Shown piece by piece: positions 40,673 through 47,748 of a DNA stretch of 47,748 bases; position 1 is the first letter of the stretch, and each line of letters opens with the position of its first letter. The stretch lies in assembly GCA_016210045.1 (NCBI GenBank), contig JACQUX010000037.1:1-47748 (forward strand), given 5' to 3'. The notes below the pieces were generated by a model. It was not told the DNA's origin, made no database searches, and saw nothing but the letters and a program-made list of their open reading frames with translations. Position numbers and translations under genes: made by a program. The DNA comes from Deltaproteobacteria bacterium. Its GTDB lineage: Bacteria; UBA10199; GCA-002796325; JACPFF01.

Positions 40673-41572
40673 TTACTGCAAGGCAACCTGAGCTCCCGCC
40701 CCATCGGCCATCGCGACGGGGAGTCCGTAGTGATATGCCACACCTCCCAGACAATGCGCCAAATCGGATTCCACTAACATTGCATCCGCTGTCCCAAGGC
40801 GCGCGCCGTCCAACCGAAAAAGAACGCGGGTGGACGCGGTGTAGGCGATGGTTGTCCCGCGGAGACGCGGCTCGATTTCGTGGATGAGTTGGATATCGCT
40901 TATCGGTCCATCCGGATGCTCAATATTCAAAGCCGGTCCTAGCACAATCAAGCGATCCCCTTCGCCGGACGCACCACAGAGCGTGAGCACACGGTGCCCC
41001 GCGATAGTCTGCGCTGCATCCAATTGGCCCGCGCTCAGCATCAACGGCGCGCGCCCGCCGATTGTATAACCTTCCCGCCGAAAGATCGTGCGGAATTCGG
41101 TCCATTGCCTCTGTAACTCGGTAAACTCCGGCCCCGTCACCGTCACGGTCGGGACCGACGCCGCCCACGCCGGAGTCAACTGCACTGGTTTCTCCGCCGG
41201 TCCCGGCTGTTCGCATTCCCAGGCCAATCGACCCGGCAGCACGCTGAAACCCGCAATCAGAAGACCAGCGCCCACGACAGTTACAGCCGATCCCAATCCA
41301 AGTGCCAGCCCCCCCGCAGCCAGCATTGCACCAACGCCGGCAATCGGAATGCTGTGTTTCGTCAAGCCCTCCAACCCGGCCACAATCCCGCGCCCGACCG
41401 GGCGAAATAGCCGAAGGAATTCACTCGATCCACGCGCCGCGCGCCCCGCGCCACCCGACGGCACTTGACCAGCCGCTCCGATTCCAGCGCGCCGGCCAAC
41501 CCCGCCCGCCGGCGCTGCTGCGGCCGCATGGCCACCTCCAGCCGACGCGGCCACTCTCTTTACACTGCGCAT
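40673..41572 (-). CDS. Hypothetical membrane protein
   Basis: 299 residues. The N-terminus is Ala/Gly-rich and basic. Two adjacent hydrophobic segments (IPIAGVGAMLAAGGLALGLG, AVTVVGAGLLIAGFSVLPG) form a likely hairpin in the membrane. The remaining soluble part (after AWECEQPG) is mixed alpha/beta with no domain I recognise. Start chosen at 41572, 6 nt after AAAGGAG; the ATG at 41578 is too close to that site. Divergent from def. Confidence 0.7.
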   Translation of the reverse strand: MRSVKRVAASAGGGHAAAAAPAGGVGRRAGIGAAGQVPSGGAGRAARGSSEFLRLFRPVGRGIVAGLEGLTKHSIPIAGVGAMLAAGGLALGLGSAVTVVGAGLLIAGFSVLPGRLAWECEQPGPAEKPVQLTPAWAASVPTVTVTGPEFTELQRQWTEFRTIFRREGYTIGGRAPLMLSAGQLDAAQTIAGHRVLTLCGASGEGDRLIVLGPALNIEHPDGPISDIQLIHEIEPRLRGTTIAYTASTRVLFRLDGARLGTADAMLVESDLAHCLGGVAYHYGLPVAMADGAGAQVALQ

Positions 41573-41686
41573 AGGCATCTCCTTTACCTCTCGTTATCCG
41601 TCGCTCTTAGTGTGCCACCGCGTGCGGCGCAAGCGCGAATCGCAGCCGCCCGTTGCGCCATAGCGCGCCCCATGCTAGCGGGCCGC

Positions 41687-42229
41687 ATGGCCATTTTGCC
41701 GATCACCATCTACCCAGCGCCGATCCTCCAGCAATGCGCTGAACCAATCGGGACCGTCACAGCAGCCATTCAACAACTATTAGATGATATGGCCGAGACC
41801 ATGTACGCCGCGCCTGGCGTCGGCCTGGCAGGGCCGCAAGTGAATCAGCCTTGGCGCGTCATCGTGGTCGATGTCGGCGAACCCGTGACTTTGACGCCGG
41901 ACGATCCGGACCACCCCATCGAACGCTCACCCCGACTCTACCAACTCATCAACCCAAGCATCACCCACCGCAGCGGCACCATTCAATGGGAAGAAGGCTG
42001 CCTCAGTCTGCCGGACTTTCGGATCGAGATGCAGCGCGCTGCCCAGATCGTCGTTGAAGCGCTGGATCGCAACGGATCCCCGATCATGATCGACGCACAA
42101 GGACTCCTCGCCGTCGCGTTGCAACACGAAATCGACCATCTCGACGGCAAATTACTCATCGACCACGTCAGCCGCCTCAAACGGCGCATGTACGCCGAGA
42201 AACTCGAAAAACAACGGCGGGAGGACTAA
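41687..42229 (+). CDS. def: Peptide deformylase
   Basis: 180 residues. GVGLAGPQV (44-52), EGCLSLP with Cys105, and HEIDHLDG with His147, Glu148, His151 are the three deformylase motifs; the metal ligands are Cys105, His147 and His151. It removes formyl from new proteins. Start chosen at ATG 41687 giving a normal length; ATG 41672 is an alternative. Followed 1 bp later by fmt. Confidence 0.96.
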   Translation: MAILPITIYPAPILQQCAEPIGTVTAAIQQLLDDMAETMYAAPGVGLAGPQVNQPWRVIVVDVGEPVTLTPDDPDHPIERSPRLYQLINPSITHRSGTIQWEEGCLSLPDFRIEMQRAAQIVVEALDRNGSPIMIDAQGLLAVALQHEIDHLDGKLLIDHVSRLKRRMYAEKLEKQRRED

Positions 42230-42230
42230 C

Positions 42231-43166
42231 GTGCGCATCCTCTTCTTCGGCAGCGCCGCGTTCGCAATCCCTACGCTCCGCCAGCTGCACGATTCGGCGC
42301 ACGAAATCGTGGCCGTTGTGACTCAGCCCGATCAACCCGCCGGACGCGGCCGCGCGCTGACGCCGTGCCCCGTGGCCGCCGAGGCACAGACGTTGCGACT
42401 GCCATTGTTGCAGCCCGCGACGCTTCACGATCCCGCACTACTCACGACATTCCAGTCGCTGCAGCCGGAACTGATCGTCGTCGTCGCATACGGCAAATTT
42501 CTCCCCACGTCTGTTTGCACGTTGCCTTCTCATCGCGCGATCAACTTGCATCCGTCACTGTTGCCGAAATATCGCGGCGCCGCACCGATCCAGTGGGCAC
42601 TGCTAAACGGCGATCATTCCACCGGGATCACCACGTTGTACGTCAGCAACACCATGGACGCCGGCGACGTGTTGCTGCAACAGACCGCGCCGATCCACAC
42701 CACCGACACCGCCGCGACACTGCACGACCGCCTCGCCACACTCGGCGCCGCGTTGATCCTCACCACCGTGGACGGACTCGCCAACGCCACGCTTCGCGCG
42801 CAACCGCAAGACGAGCAAAGCGTCGTGCTCGCGCCGAAGCTGACGAAAGCAGACAGCCGTATCGATTGGCGACTTCCAGCAGCAGCGATCATTAATCGGA
42901 TTCGCGGCCTCACGCCGTGGCCTGGGACTCACACCACACTGCGCGGCCGCGCGCTCAAGATCCACTGGGCGGAAATCCCTGTCGATCGCTCTGTTCCGGC
43001 CGACGCGCAACCCGGCACGGTCGTCGCCGTCACGCGGAGCCTCCAAGTCGCCACCGGCGACGGACGCCTATGTCTCACCGATCTCCAACTCGAAGGCGGC
43101 AAACGACTGCGCAGCGAAGAGTTGCTGCGCGGCTATCCCGTGGCCGTCGGGGAGCGACTGCAATGA
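42231..43166 (+). CDS. fmt: Methionyl-tRNA formyltransferase
   Basis: 311 residues, starting with GTG after GGGAGGA. FFGSAAFAIPTL, INLHPSLLPKYRGAAPIQWA (with His and the catalytic SLLP-x-YRG loop), GITTLYVSNTMDAGDVL and the C-terminal OB-like domain (RIRGLTPWPGTHT, RGRALKIHWAE) are typical. It formylates initiator Met-tRNA, the partner reaction to def. Its stop overlaps the rpe start (ATGA). Confidence 0.97.
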   Translation: MRILFFGSAAFAIPTLRQLHDSAHEIVAVVTQPDQPAGRGRALTPCPVAAEAQTLRLPLLQPATLHDPALLTTFQSLQPELIVVVAYGKFLPTSVCTLPSHRAINLHPSLLPKYRGAAPIQWALLNGDHSTGITTLYVSNTMDAGDVLLQQTAPIHTTDTAATLHDRLATLGAALILTTVDGLANATLRAQPQDEQSVVLAPKLTKADSRIDWRLPAAAIINRIRGLTPWPGTHTTLRGRALKIHWAEIPVDRSVPADAQPGTVVAVTRSLQVATGDGRLCLTDLQLEGGKRLRSEELLRGYPVAVGERLQ

Positions 43167-43807
43167 TCCAAATCGCCCCGTCCATTCTGGCCTGCGACTT
43201 CGCCCGACTTGGAGAAGAAGTCCGCGCTGTCGAAGCCGCCGGCGCCGACGTGATTCACGTCGACGTGATGGACGGCCATTTCGTTCCGAACATTTCCATC
43301 GGCTTGCCCGTAGTCCAATCGCTCCGCCCCATCACGCAGCTGCCGCTCGATTGCCATCTCATGATCAGCGACCCAGGCCGGTACCTCGCCGCATTTGCGC
43401 AAGCCGGCGCGAACTGGATCTCCGTGCATGCCGAGGCCTGCGACCTTGGCACCACCCTTTCCGCCATTCGCCAACTCGGCTGCCGCGCCGGGGCCGTGAT
43501 CAACCCGGAGACGCCGATCGACGCGCTGTTACCGCATCTCGCGACGGCAGATTATCTGTTGGTGATGTCCGTGAATCCAGGATTTGCGGGCCAAGTATTC
43601 CTGCCTCACTGCCTCGACAAAGTCCGCCAATTGCGCGCGCACCTCCAGCAACAATCGCGCGCCATCCCGATCCAGATCGACGGCGGCATTACACTCGCCA
43701 ACGTATCCGACGCGGTCACGGCCGGCGCCGAAATTATTGTCGCAGGGAACACGATCTTCAAGAGTGCGGATTATCGAACCACGATCCAACAATTACGCAT
43801 CGTTTAG
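43163..43807 (+). CDS. rpe: Ribulose-phosphate 3-epimerase
   Basis: 214 residues, TIM barrel. IAPSILACDFARLGEE, VIHVDVMDGHFVPNISIG (metal His/Asp and substrate), LDCHLMISDP, LVMSVNPGFAGQVFLP and IQIDGGI (Asp) are all present. It interconverts ribulose-5-P and xylulose-5-P. Overlaps fmt by 4 bp and overlaps the convergent cysS stop by 4 bp. Confidence 0.96.
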   Translation: MIQIAPSILACDFARLGEEVRAVEAAGADVIHVDVMDGHFVPNISIGLPVVQSLRPITQLPLDCHLMISDPGRYLAAFAQAGANWISVHAEACDLGTTLSAIRQLGCRAGAVINPETPIDALLPHLATADYLLVMSVNPGFAGQVFLPHCLDKVRQLRAHLQQQSRAIPIQIDGGITLANVSDAVTAGAEIIVAGNTIFKSADYRTTIQQLRIV

Positions 43808-45282
43808 TCGGGCGCTTTGACCCACCAATCCGTCCCGCCACCCGGCCGGTCTTTCAGTTCCACGCCCAACGCCGCCAATTGTTGACGGATCGCATCAGCC
43901 CGCGCAAAATCTTTCGTGCCGCGCGCCGTCGTACGTTCGGCAATTAACCGCTCAACTTCCGTCAAATCGACTTGCCGCGCCGCCACGGCCCGTTGTTGTA
44001 ATCGTGCTTCATACACTTCCGGCGCACTCCCAAACACTCCAGTGAACGCGTGCAACACCGCACGCACTGCACTCCATTGCCCCTGCACCCACGGATGGAT
44101 CCCGCCCGTGGCCGTGGCCTGATCGAGATAGCGATTCAACTCGCGGACCGCGTCGAAGACCACACCGAACAATCGCGGCGTATTCAGATCGTCATCGAGG
44201 GATCGCTCCACACGACTCGGCAACGCCTGCAACACGGCTACAATCGTTTGCTCGGCATCGTTGGCTGGAACCGGCGAGGTTTCCACTACGCCCGCCCCAC
44301 CCCCAAGTCGCGCCGTCGCGGCATAAAATCGTTCCAACGCTTGCGCGGCGTCGGCAATGGCCTGCACCGTGAAGTCGAGCGACGATCGGTATTGCGCGGA
44401 GAGCAGGAAATAACGCAACGTCTCGACATCGTACTGCTGCAACGCTTCGCTCGTTTTAAAAATATTTCCGAGTGACTTGCTCATTTTCTGTCGATCGATA
44501 TCGACCATCCCATTGTGCAACCAATAGCGCGCCACCGCACATCCGCGCGCCCCTTCCGATTGCGCGATCTCGTTTTCGTGGTGTGGAAAAATCAGATCCT
44601 GTCCCCCACCGTGGATATCGAACGGTTGCCCCAAGAACTCCACCGACATGGCCGAGCACTCGATATGCCACCCCGGTCGCCCCGGTCCCCACGGACTCGG
44701 CCACGCCGGCTCTCCGGGTTTCGCGCCCTTCCACAACGCAAAATCGAGCGGATCGCGCTTCGCTTCGTTGGGATCGACCCGCGCCCCGACCTCGAGTTCC
44801 TCGATCCGCTTGCCCGACAACTGCCCATATCCAGGAAAGCAACGCACCGCATAGAAGACGTCTCCACCAACGACATACGCTAAGCCTTTGGCGATCAAGG
44901 CTTCGATGGTCACGATCATTTGCGGAATATAGGCGCTGGCAAACGGCTCGTGGTCCGGCGCCGCATTCCCCAACGCCTGCATATCGCGCCGATACTCGGC
45001 AATATATCGCTCCGCAATCACGTGCCACGGCACGCCCTCGGCATTGGCGCGATTGATGATCTTGTCATCGACGTCGGTAAAATTGCGGACGAATGTCACC
45101 GCGTGGCCGTGTTGCCGCAGATAGCGCACTAGGACATCGAAGACTGTAGCGGACCGCGCATGGCCGATATGTGTCGAGTCCCAGACCGTCACCCCGCAGA
45201 CATACAATCCGACTTTATTGGGATGGAGCGGCTGAAACGGCGCCTTTTTACGAGTCAGCGTATTATAGAGTGTCAGTGTCAT
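43804..45282 (-). CDS. cysS: Cysteinyl-tRNA synthetase
   Basis: 492 residues, class I synthetase. Zinc ligands Cys29, Cys209, His234 and Glu238 (YVCGVTVWD, HIECSAMS, FPHHENEIAQSEG); HIGH at 38-41; KMSKS at 266-270; then a DALR-type C-terminal region. It charges tRNA-Cys. No clear ribosome site; upstream lies the heptamer inverted repeat, so translation may rely on read-through from ispF. Confidence 0.97.
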   Translation of the reverse strand: MTLTLYNTLTRKKAPFQPLHPNKVGLYVCGVTVWDSTHIGHARSATVFDVLVRYLRQHGHAVTFVRNFTDVDDKIINRANAEGVPWHVIAERYIAEYRRDMQALGNAAPDHEPFASAYIPQMIVTIEALIAKGLAYVVGGDVFYAVRCFPGYGQLSGKRIEELEVGARVDPNEAKRDPLDFALWKGAKPGEPAWPSPWGPGRPGWHIECSAMSVEFLGQPFDIHGGGQDLIFPHHENEIAQSEGARGCAVARYWLHNGMVDIDRQKMSKSLGNIFKTSEALQQYDVETLRYFLLSAQYRSSLDFTVQAIADAAQALERFYAATARLGGGAGVVETSPVPANDAEQTIVAVLQALPSRVERSLDDDLNTPRLFGVVFDAVRELNRYLDQATATGGIHPWVQGQWSAVRAVLHAFTGVFGSAPEVYEARLQQRAVAARQVDLTEVERLIAERTTARGTKDFARADAIRQQLAALGVELKDRPGGGTDWWVKAPD

Positions 45283-45290
45283 AAATCATT

Positions 45291-45378
45291 GGGTGACTGG
45301 TGACTCGTGGCTGGTGACTGGGCAATGGAACGCACATGGTCCGTTCCCCAGTCACCAGTCACGAGTCACTAGTCACCC
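45291..45378. repeat. Heptamer-based inverted repeat at the ispF/cysS junction
   Basis: A block of GTGACTGG-type 7-mers (45291-45322) faces its complement (45346-45378) across about 23 nt. The repeat supplies the last five residues (VTSDS) and stop of ispF. It is the same unit as inside the exporter gene at 15613-15664. Confidence 0.8.
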
Positions 45379-45841
45379 TTAACAACGCCACCGCCATCGC
45401 AGCGATTCCCTCGCGACGACCGACAGCGCCCAATCCTTCGTGTGTCGTGGCCTTAATGCCAATTGCCGTCCCAACCACGCCCAACGCGTCTGCCATCTTG
45501 GCCCGTATCGCGTCGACATGCGGCCCAATTTTCGGCGCTTCGGCCAAGACGGTCACATCGACATTGCCGATCTGAAATCCTTGCTGTGCCACCAGGTCCC
45601 GCACTTGGCGCAGCAGTAACAGACTGGAGGCTCCTTCCCACTGAGGATCCGTGTTGGGGAAATAATGACCAATGTCGCGCAATCCGGCTGCGCCGAGCAA
45701 CGCATCCATCACCGCGTGCAACAAGACGTCGGCGTCGGAGTGGCCTTCCAATCCACGATCGTGGGGGATTTCGACCCCGCCGAGCCACAACGCGCGCCCG
45801 ACGGCAAACCGATGAACATCATAGCCTAAACCTACGCGCAT
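45359..45841 (-). CDS. ispF: 2-C-methyl-D-erythritol 2,4-cyclodiphosphate synthase
   Basis: 160 residues. [11 protein letters not shown] (metal Asp/His), [38 protein letters not shown] and [19 protein letters not shown] are the family motifs. Fifth step of the MEP isoprenoid pathway. It overlaps ispD by 10 bp. The C-terminal residues derive from the heptamer repeat. Confidence 0.97.
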   Translation of the reverse strand: MRVGLGYDVHRFAVGRALWLGGVEIPHDRGLEGHSDADVLLHAVMDALLGAAGLRDIGHYFPNTDPQWEGASSLLLLRQVRDLVAQQGFQIGNVDVTVLAEAPKIGPHVDAIRAKMADALGVVGTAIGIKATTHEGLGAVGRREGIAAMAVALLRVTSDS

Positions 45842-46533
45842 CCGGATTCCTCCTGCGAGAGCACCGCTTCCGCCATCAGCAGATCGGCCGGCGTCGTGAT
45901 CTTCAGATTCGAGACATCTCCGCGCACCACCGCAACGGGCTCACCAATCGCTTCGACCATAGCGGCCTCATCGGTCACGGTCAACGCCGCGCGCTGCGCA
46001 TGTTCCACGGCGCGACGCAACACACCGAGTGAAAACGCTTGCGGCGTTTGCGCCAACCACACAGTCTCACGCGGAACCGTTCGCTCAATAAGGCCCTCGG
46101 CGTTGACAGCCTTCACCGTGTCCTGCGCCGGCATGCCGACGATACAACCACCCCGCACGGCCGCTATACGCACGCATTCGTCGATCAGCGCAGGTCGAAT
46201 CAGCGGCCGAGCCACATCGTGCACCGCGATGATCGTTCGCTCATCGAGAGGCGCTAAGACCGCGAGGCCGGCCGCCATAGAATCCTGACGCCGTGCCCCC
46301 CCACCCACCACATGCCGCAATTTCTGGTGTGTCTGCTGATACCGCTCACGCGTCCCGGCGACCAGTTCGGGAGCCACCACCAACACGATCTGGTCGATGC
46401 TGTTGGCCTGTTCAAAACGTCGAAGGGCGTGCTCCAAAATGGCACGCCCTCCGAGTAAGATATATTGTTTTGGTACGGCACTGCCGAATCGCGTTCCACT
46501 CCCTGCCGCTAGTAACACCGCCGTCGCTCGCAT
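45832..46533 (-). CDS. ispD: 2-C-methyl-D-erythritol 4-phosphate cytidylyltransferase
   Basis: 233 residues, Rossmann-type nucleotidyltransferase. [19 protein letters not shown] (CTP binding), [21 protein letters not shown] [20 protein letters not shown], and the C-terminal [12 protein letters not shown] match IspD. It makes CDP-ME in the MEP pathway. Ten bp after carD and overlapping ispF, so the order carD-ispD-ispF-cysS probably forms one transcript. Confidence 0.97.
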   Translation of the reverse strand: MRATAVLLAAGSGTRFGSAVPKQYILLGGRAILEHALRRFEQANSIDQIVLVVAPELVAGTRERYQQTHQKLRHVVGGGARRQDSMAAGLAVLAPLDERTIIAVHDVARPLIRPALIDECVRIAAVRGGCIVGMPAQDTVKAVNAEGLIERTVPRETVWLAQTPQAFSLGVLRRAVEHAQRAALTVTDEAAMVEAIGEPVAVVRGDVSNLKITTPADLLMAEAVLSQEESGCA

Positions 46534-46542
46534 AGCTGCGCT

Positions 46543-47052
46543 TTAAGCGGTCTCGAAGATCTCGTCAATCTCCTCGGCAACGCCTTTTTCGTCTTTCTTG
46601 CGCGCAATCGCGAGTTCTTTGATCAACAACGTGCGCGCGGTATCGAGCATCCGCCGCTCACCGAATGACAGTTCTTTCTCGTAGCGCAACAAGGAGAGAT
46701 CCCGCAACACTTCGGCGATTTCATACACCGAGCCGGTCTTAATCTTGTCCATATACTCGCGATATCGCCGATTCCATGTCTGGTTGTCGATCGCGATATC
46801 CCGCTCCCGCAGGATTTCATAGACGGCATCCACTTGATCGGGCCCAATCACTTCACGCAGCCCGACGGACTTGACGTTCGTGGTCGGCACCATAATGGTC
46901 ATGCCGGTATCCATCACCTTCAGGATATAGAACTTCTGCTTGTGCCCGGAGATTTCACGCGCCTCAATGGATTGCACTCGGGTAACTCCGTGTGCGGGAT
47001 ATACGGCAATGTCGCCAACATCGAACTCCGGCTGGTGCATCCGTCCGACCAT
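46543..47052 (-). CDS. CarD-family transcriptional regulator
   Basis: 169 residues. FDVGDIAVYPAHGVTRVQSI begins the N-terminal Tudor-like RNA polymerase-interaction domain; MIMVPTTNV-like MTIMVPTTNVKSVGLREVI follows; the C-terminal helical part contains WNRRYREYMDKIKTG and RMLDTARTLLIKELA. CarD/CdnL proteins bind the RNA polymerase beta subunit and stabilise open promoters. AAGGAGGGG directly before ATG 47052 fixes the start; an upstream in-frame start at 47103 is rejected. Confidence 0.93.
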   Translation of the reverse strand: MVGRMHQPEFDVGDIAVYPAHGVTRVQSIEAREISGHKQKFYILKVMDTGMTIMVPTTNVKSVGLREVIGPDQVDAVYEILRERDIAIDNQTWNRRYREYMDKIKTGSVYEIAEVLRDLSLLRYEKELSFGERRMLDTARTLLIKELAIARKKDEKGVAEEIDEIFETA

Positions 47053-47115
47053 GACCCCTCCTTCGCTCTCCCCGTTGCCCAAAAATTCACCACTCGCGCT
47101 CAAACCGCCACACCG

Positions 47116-47332
47116 CTATTCAATCAGCAATTTTGGATACTTATAAGCTGCTGTCCCCAGGATTGGCGCTAGCTTGTAGCACAATTTCCCGAGGCGGTCA
47201 AAAAAAAGTGCACACTGGGACGATAGTGATTCATCCATCACCTTCCAGCTCGATGCATATCGATTGAGGAACGAAATGATTTTTCCGGTCGTGCCCTGCA
47301 GCGAAGCCAATGAATACGCTTGCACGATAACT
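47116..47332 (-). pseudogene. Possible truncated gene end next to tRNA-Phe repeats
   Basis: An open frame of about 72 codons ends KYPKLLIE at a stop near 47116; part reads KIISFLNRYASSWKVMDES and LFFDRLGKLCYKLAPIL. It looks more protein-like and AT-rich than chance, and it is cut at the tRNA-Phe 3'-end repeat at 47333. I see no start or family. It could be the tail of a gene lost in an integration or deletion. Confidence 0.25.
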
Positions 47333-47350
47333 GTGGGCAGGGACGGAATT
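47333..47350 (-). repeat. att-like direct repeat: relic of tRNA-Phe 3' end
   Basis: GTGGGCAGGGACGGAATT matches 47564-47581 (the 3' end of tRNA-Phe) with one mismatch, in the same orientation, 231 bp apart. Here the mismatch position gives the canonical C61 of tRNA, unlike the intact gene. Confidence 0.8.
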
Positions 47351-47364
47351 AGCGAGCTCGGTGC

Positions 47365-47446
47365 CGTCGGTCGGCTACGCCGACCGACGGGTCGATCAAC
47401 CGCACAGCCGGTTTGCCTGCGTCCACAGGACGCAGTTTGCCCGGCT
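47365..47446. repeat. Two perfect hairpins between the att-like repeats
   Basis: CGTCGGTCGGC-TAC-GCCGACCGACG (47365-47389, 11-bp stem). Then AGCCGG/CCGGCT (47406-47411/47441-47446) enclosing CTGCGTCC-ACA-GGACGCAG (47417-47435), with TTTGC on both sides as a symmetric internal loop. No gene is evident in this stretch. Confidence 0.75.
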
Positions 47447-47479
47447 GCGCCCGACCGACGCGAGGATTTTCTCATCCAT

Positions 47480-47526
47480 GAGGACTGAAAATCCTCGTGT
47501 CGGCGAACCAGTTCATCTCTGCCCAC
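47480..47526 (+). pseudogene. Inverted 3'-half copy of tRNA-Phe
   Basis: On the plus strand 47480-47505 is identical over 26 nt to the anticodon arm/variable part of tRNA-Phe (GAGGACTGAAAATCCTCG...). It diverges across the T-arm (AACCAGTTCATCT) and matches again from CTGCCCAC on. It is therefore an inverted partial copy of the tRNA at 47565-47637. A short further fragment CGAGGATTTTC lies at 47461-47471. Confidence 0.8.
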
Positions 47527-47563
47527 AAAAAAGGGATATCCCCGCGGGGGATATCCCTTTTTT
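47527..47563 (-). terminator. Terminator downstream of tRNA-Phe
   Basis: A6-GGGATATCCCC pairs with GGGGATATCCC-T6, a near-perfect palindrome directly after the tRNA 3' end on the minus strand. By symmetry it can terminate from both sides. Confidence 0.8.
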
Positions 47564-47564
47564 G

Positions 47565-47637
<73 letters not shown>

Positions 47638-47748
47638 GCACAACGGCGCACTCATTCGCGTTTGTCGGGAGAAAATGCTAGCCCTTCGAGGGGAGCTTGG
47701 ATAGAGCGCAGTTTCCGGTCGATCGGGGGTCATGAGCCCTCCGCCTAC

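Overview
The window reads as a chromosomal segment of a GC-rich Gram-negative bacterium, most likely a deltaproteobacterium-like lineage (Bdellovibrionota/UBA10199-type is my guess). Grounds: many lipoproteins and outer-membrane-type proteins, TatA/TatC, a hopanoid-type RND exporter, a CarD-type regulator beside ispD-ispF-cysS, and a TIGR02147-family regulator next to a lipoprotein carrying the SGTDVGNP motif. The taxonomic call is inference; the window has no rRNA.

Layout. 1-4.5 kb: a secreted subtilisin-like protease with a separate secreted protein resembling its propeptide, a lipoprotein, and a nucleotidyltransferase-fold gene pair. 4.8-6.8 kb: two tandem paralogues of unknown function. 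6.8-12.1 kb: a minus-strand pair, a porin-like protein then a large lipoprotein. 12.4-17 kb: a class III aminotransferase (HpnO-like) and an HpnN-like RND exporter, separated by a DUF559 nuclease gene embedded in palindromic GC-rich repeats. 17-26.1 kb: one long Fe-S assembly operon, Rrf2 regulator-sufC-sufB-sufD-Rieske-sufS-sufU-sufT-mrp. Here sufB is interrupted by a 410-residue intein with a LAGLIDADG endonuclease, and a 125-nt hairpin sits between sufS and sufU. 26.1-29.5 kb: TIGR02147 regulator, lipoprotein, beta-propeller lipoprotein. 29.7-34.6 kb: TerC-like membrane protein and a minus-strand run (hydrolase, cupin, glutamine amidotransferase, dihydroorotate-dehydrogenase-like, SRPBCC, small secreted protein). 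34.6-36.1 kb: an AT-richer patch with a GNAT acetyltransferase and a four-helix-bundle (IVS) protein, then tRNA-Arg(CCG) flanked by two tRNA half-copies. 36.3-43.8 kb: a large lipoprotein, tatA-tatC, a PfkB kinase, an unknown membrane protein, def-fmt-rpe. 43.8-47.7 kb: carD-ispD-ispF-cysS on the minus strand, then tRNA-Phe inside a nest of its own fragments.

How the genes connect. The suf operon gives a complete SUF pathway: SufS desulfurase, SufU acceptor/scaffold, SufBCD scaffold, SufT and Mrp for maturation or carriage, and a cysteine-bearing Rrf2 sensor with an IscR-like site ahead of it. def-fmt handle N-formylmethionine. ispD-ispF belong to the MEP isoprenoid pathway, which would supply hopanoid precursors used by the HpnN/HpnO-like pair. 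TatAC would export folded, cofactor-bearing proteins.

The most unusual items: an approximately 87-nt leader repeated ahead of two unrelated operons with base-pair covariation in a shared hairpin; the stand-alone protease propeptide; the tandem unknown paralogues; the DUF559 gene whose ribosome site and stop codon lie in repeat copies; and the tRNA-Phe locus, where the apparently intact gene carries a non-canonical A at T-stem position 61 while a nearby relic keeps the canonical C.
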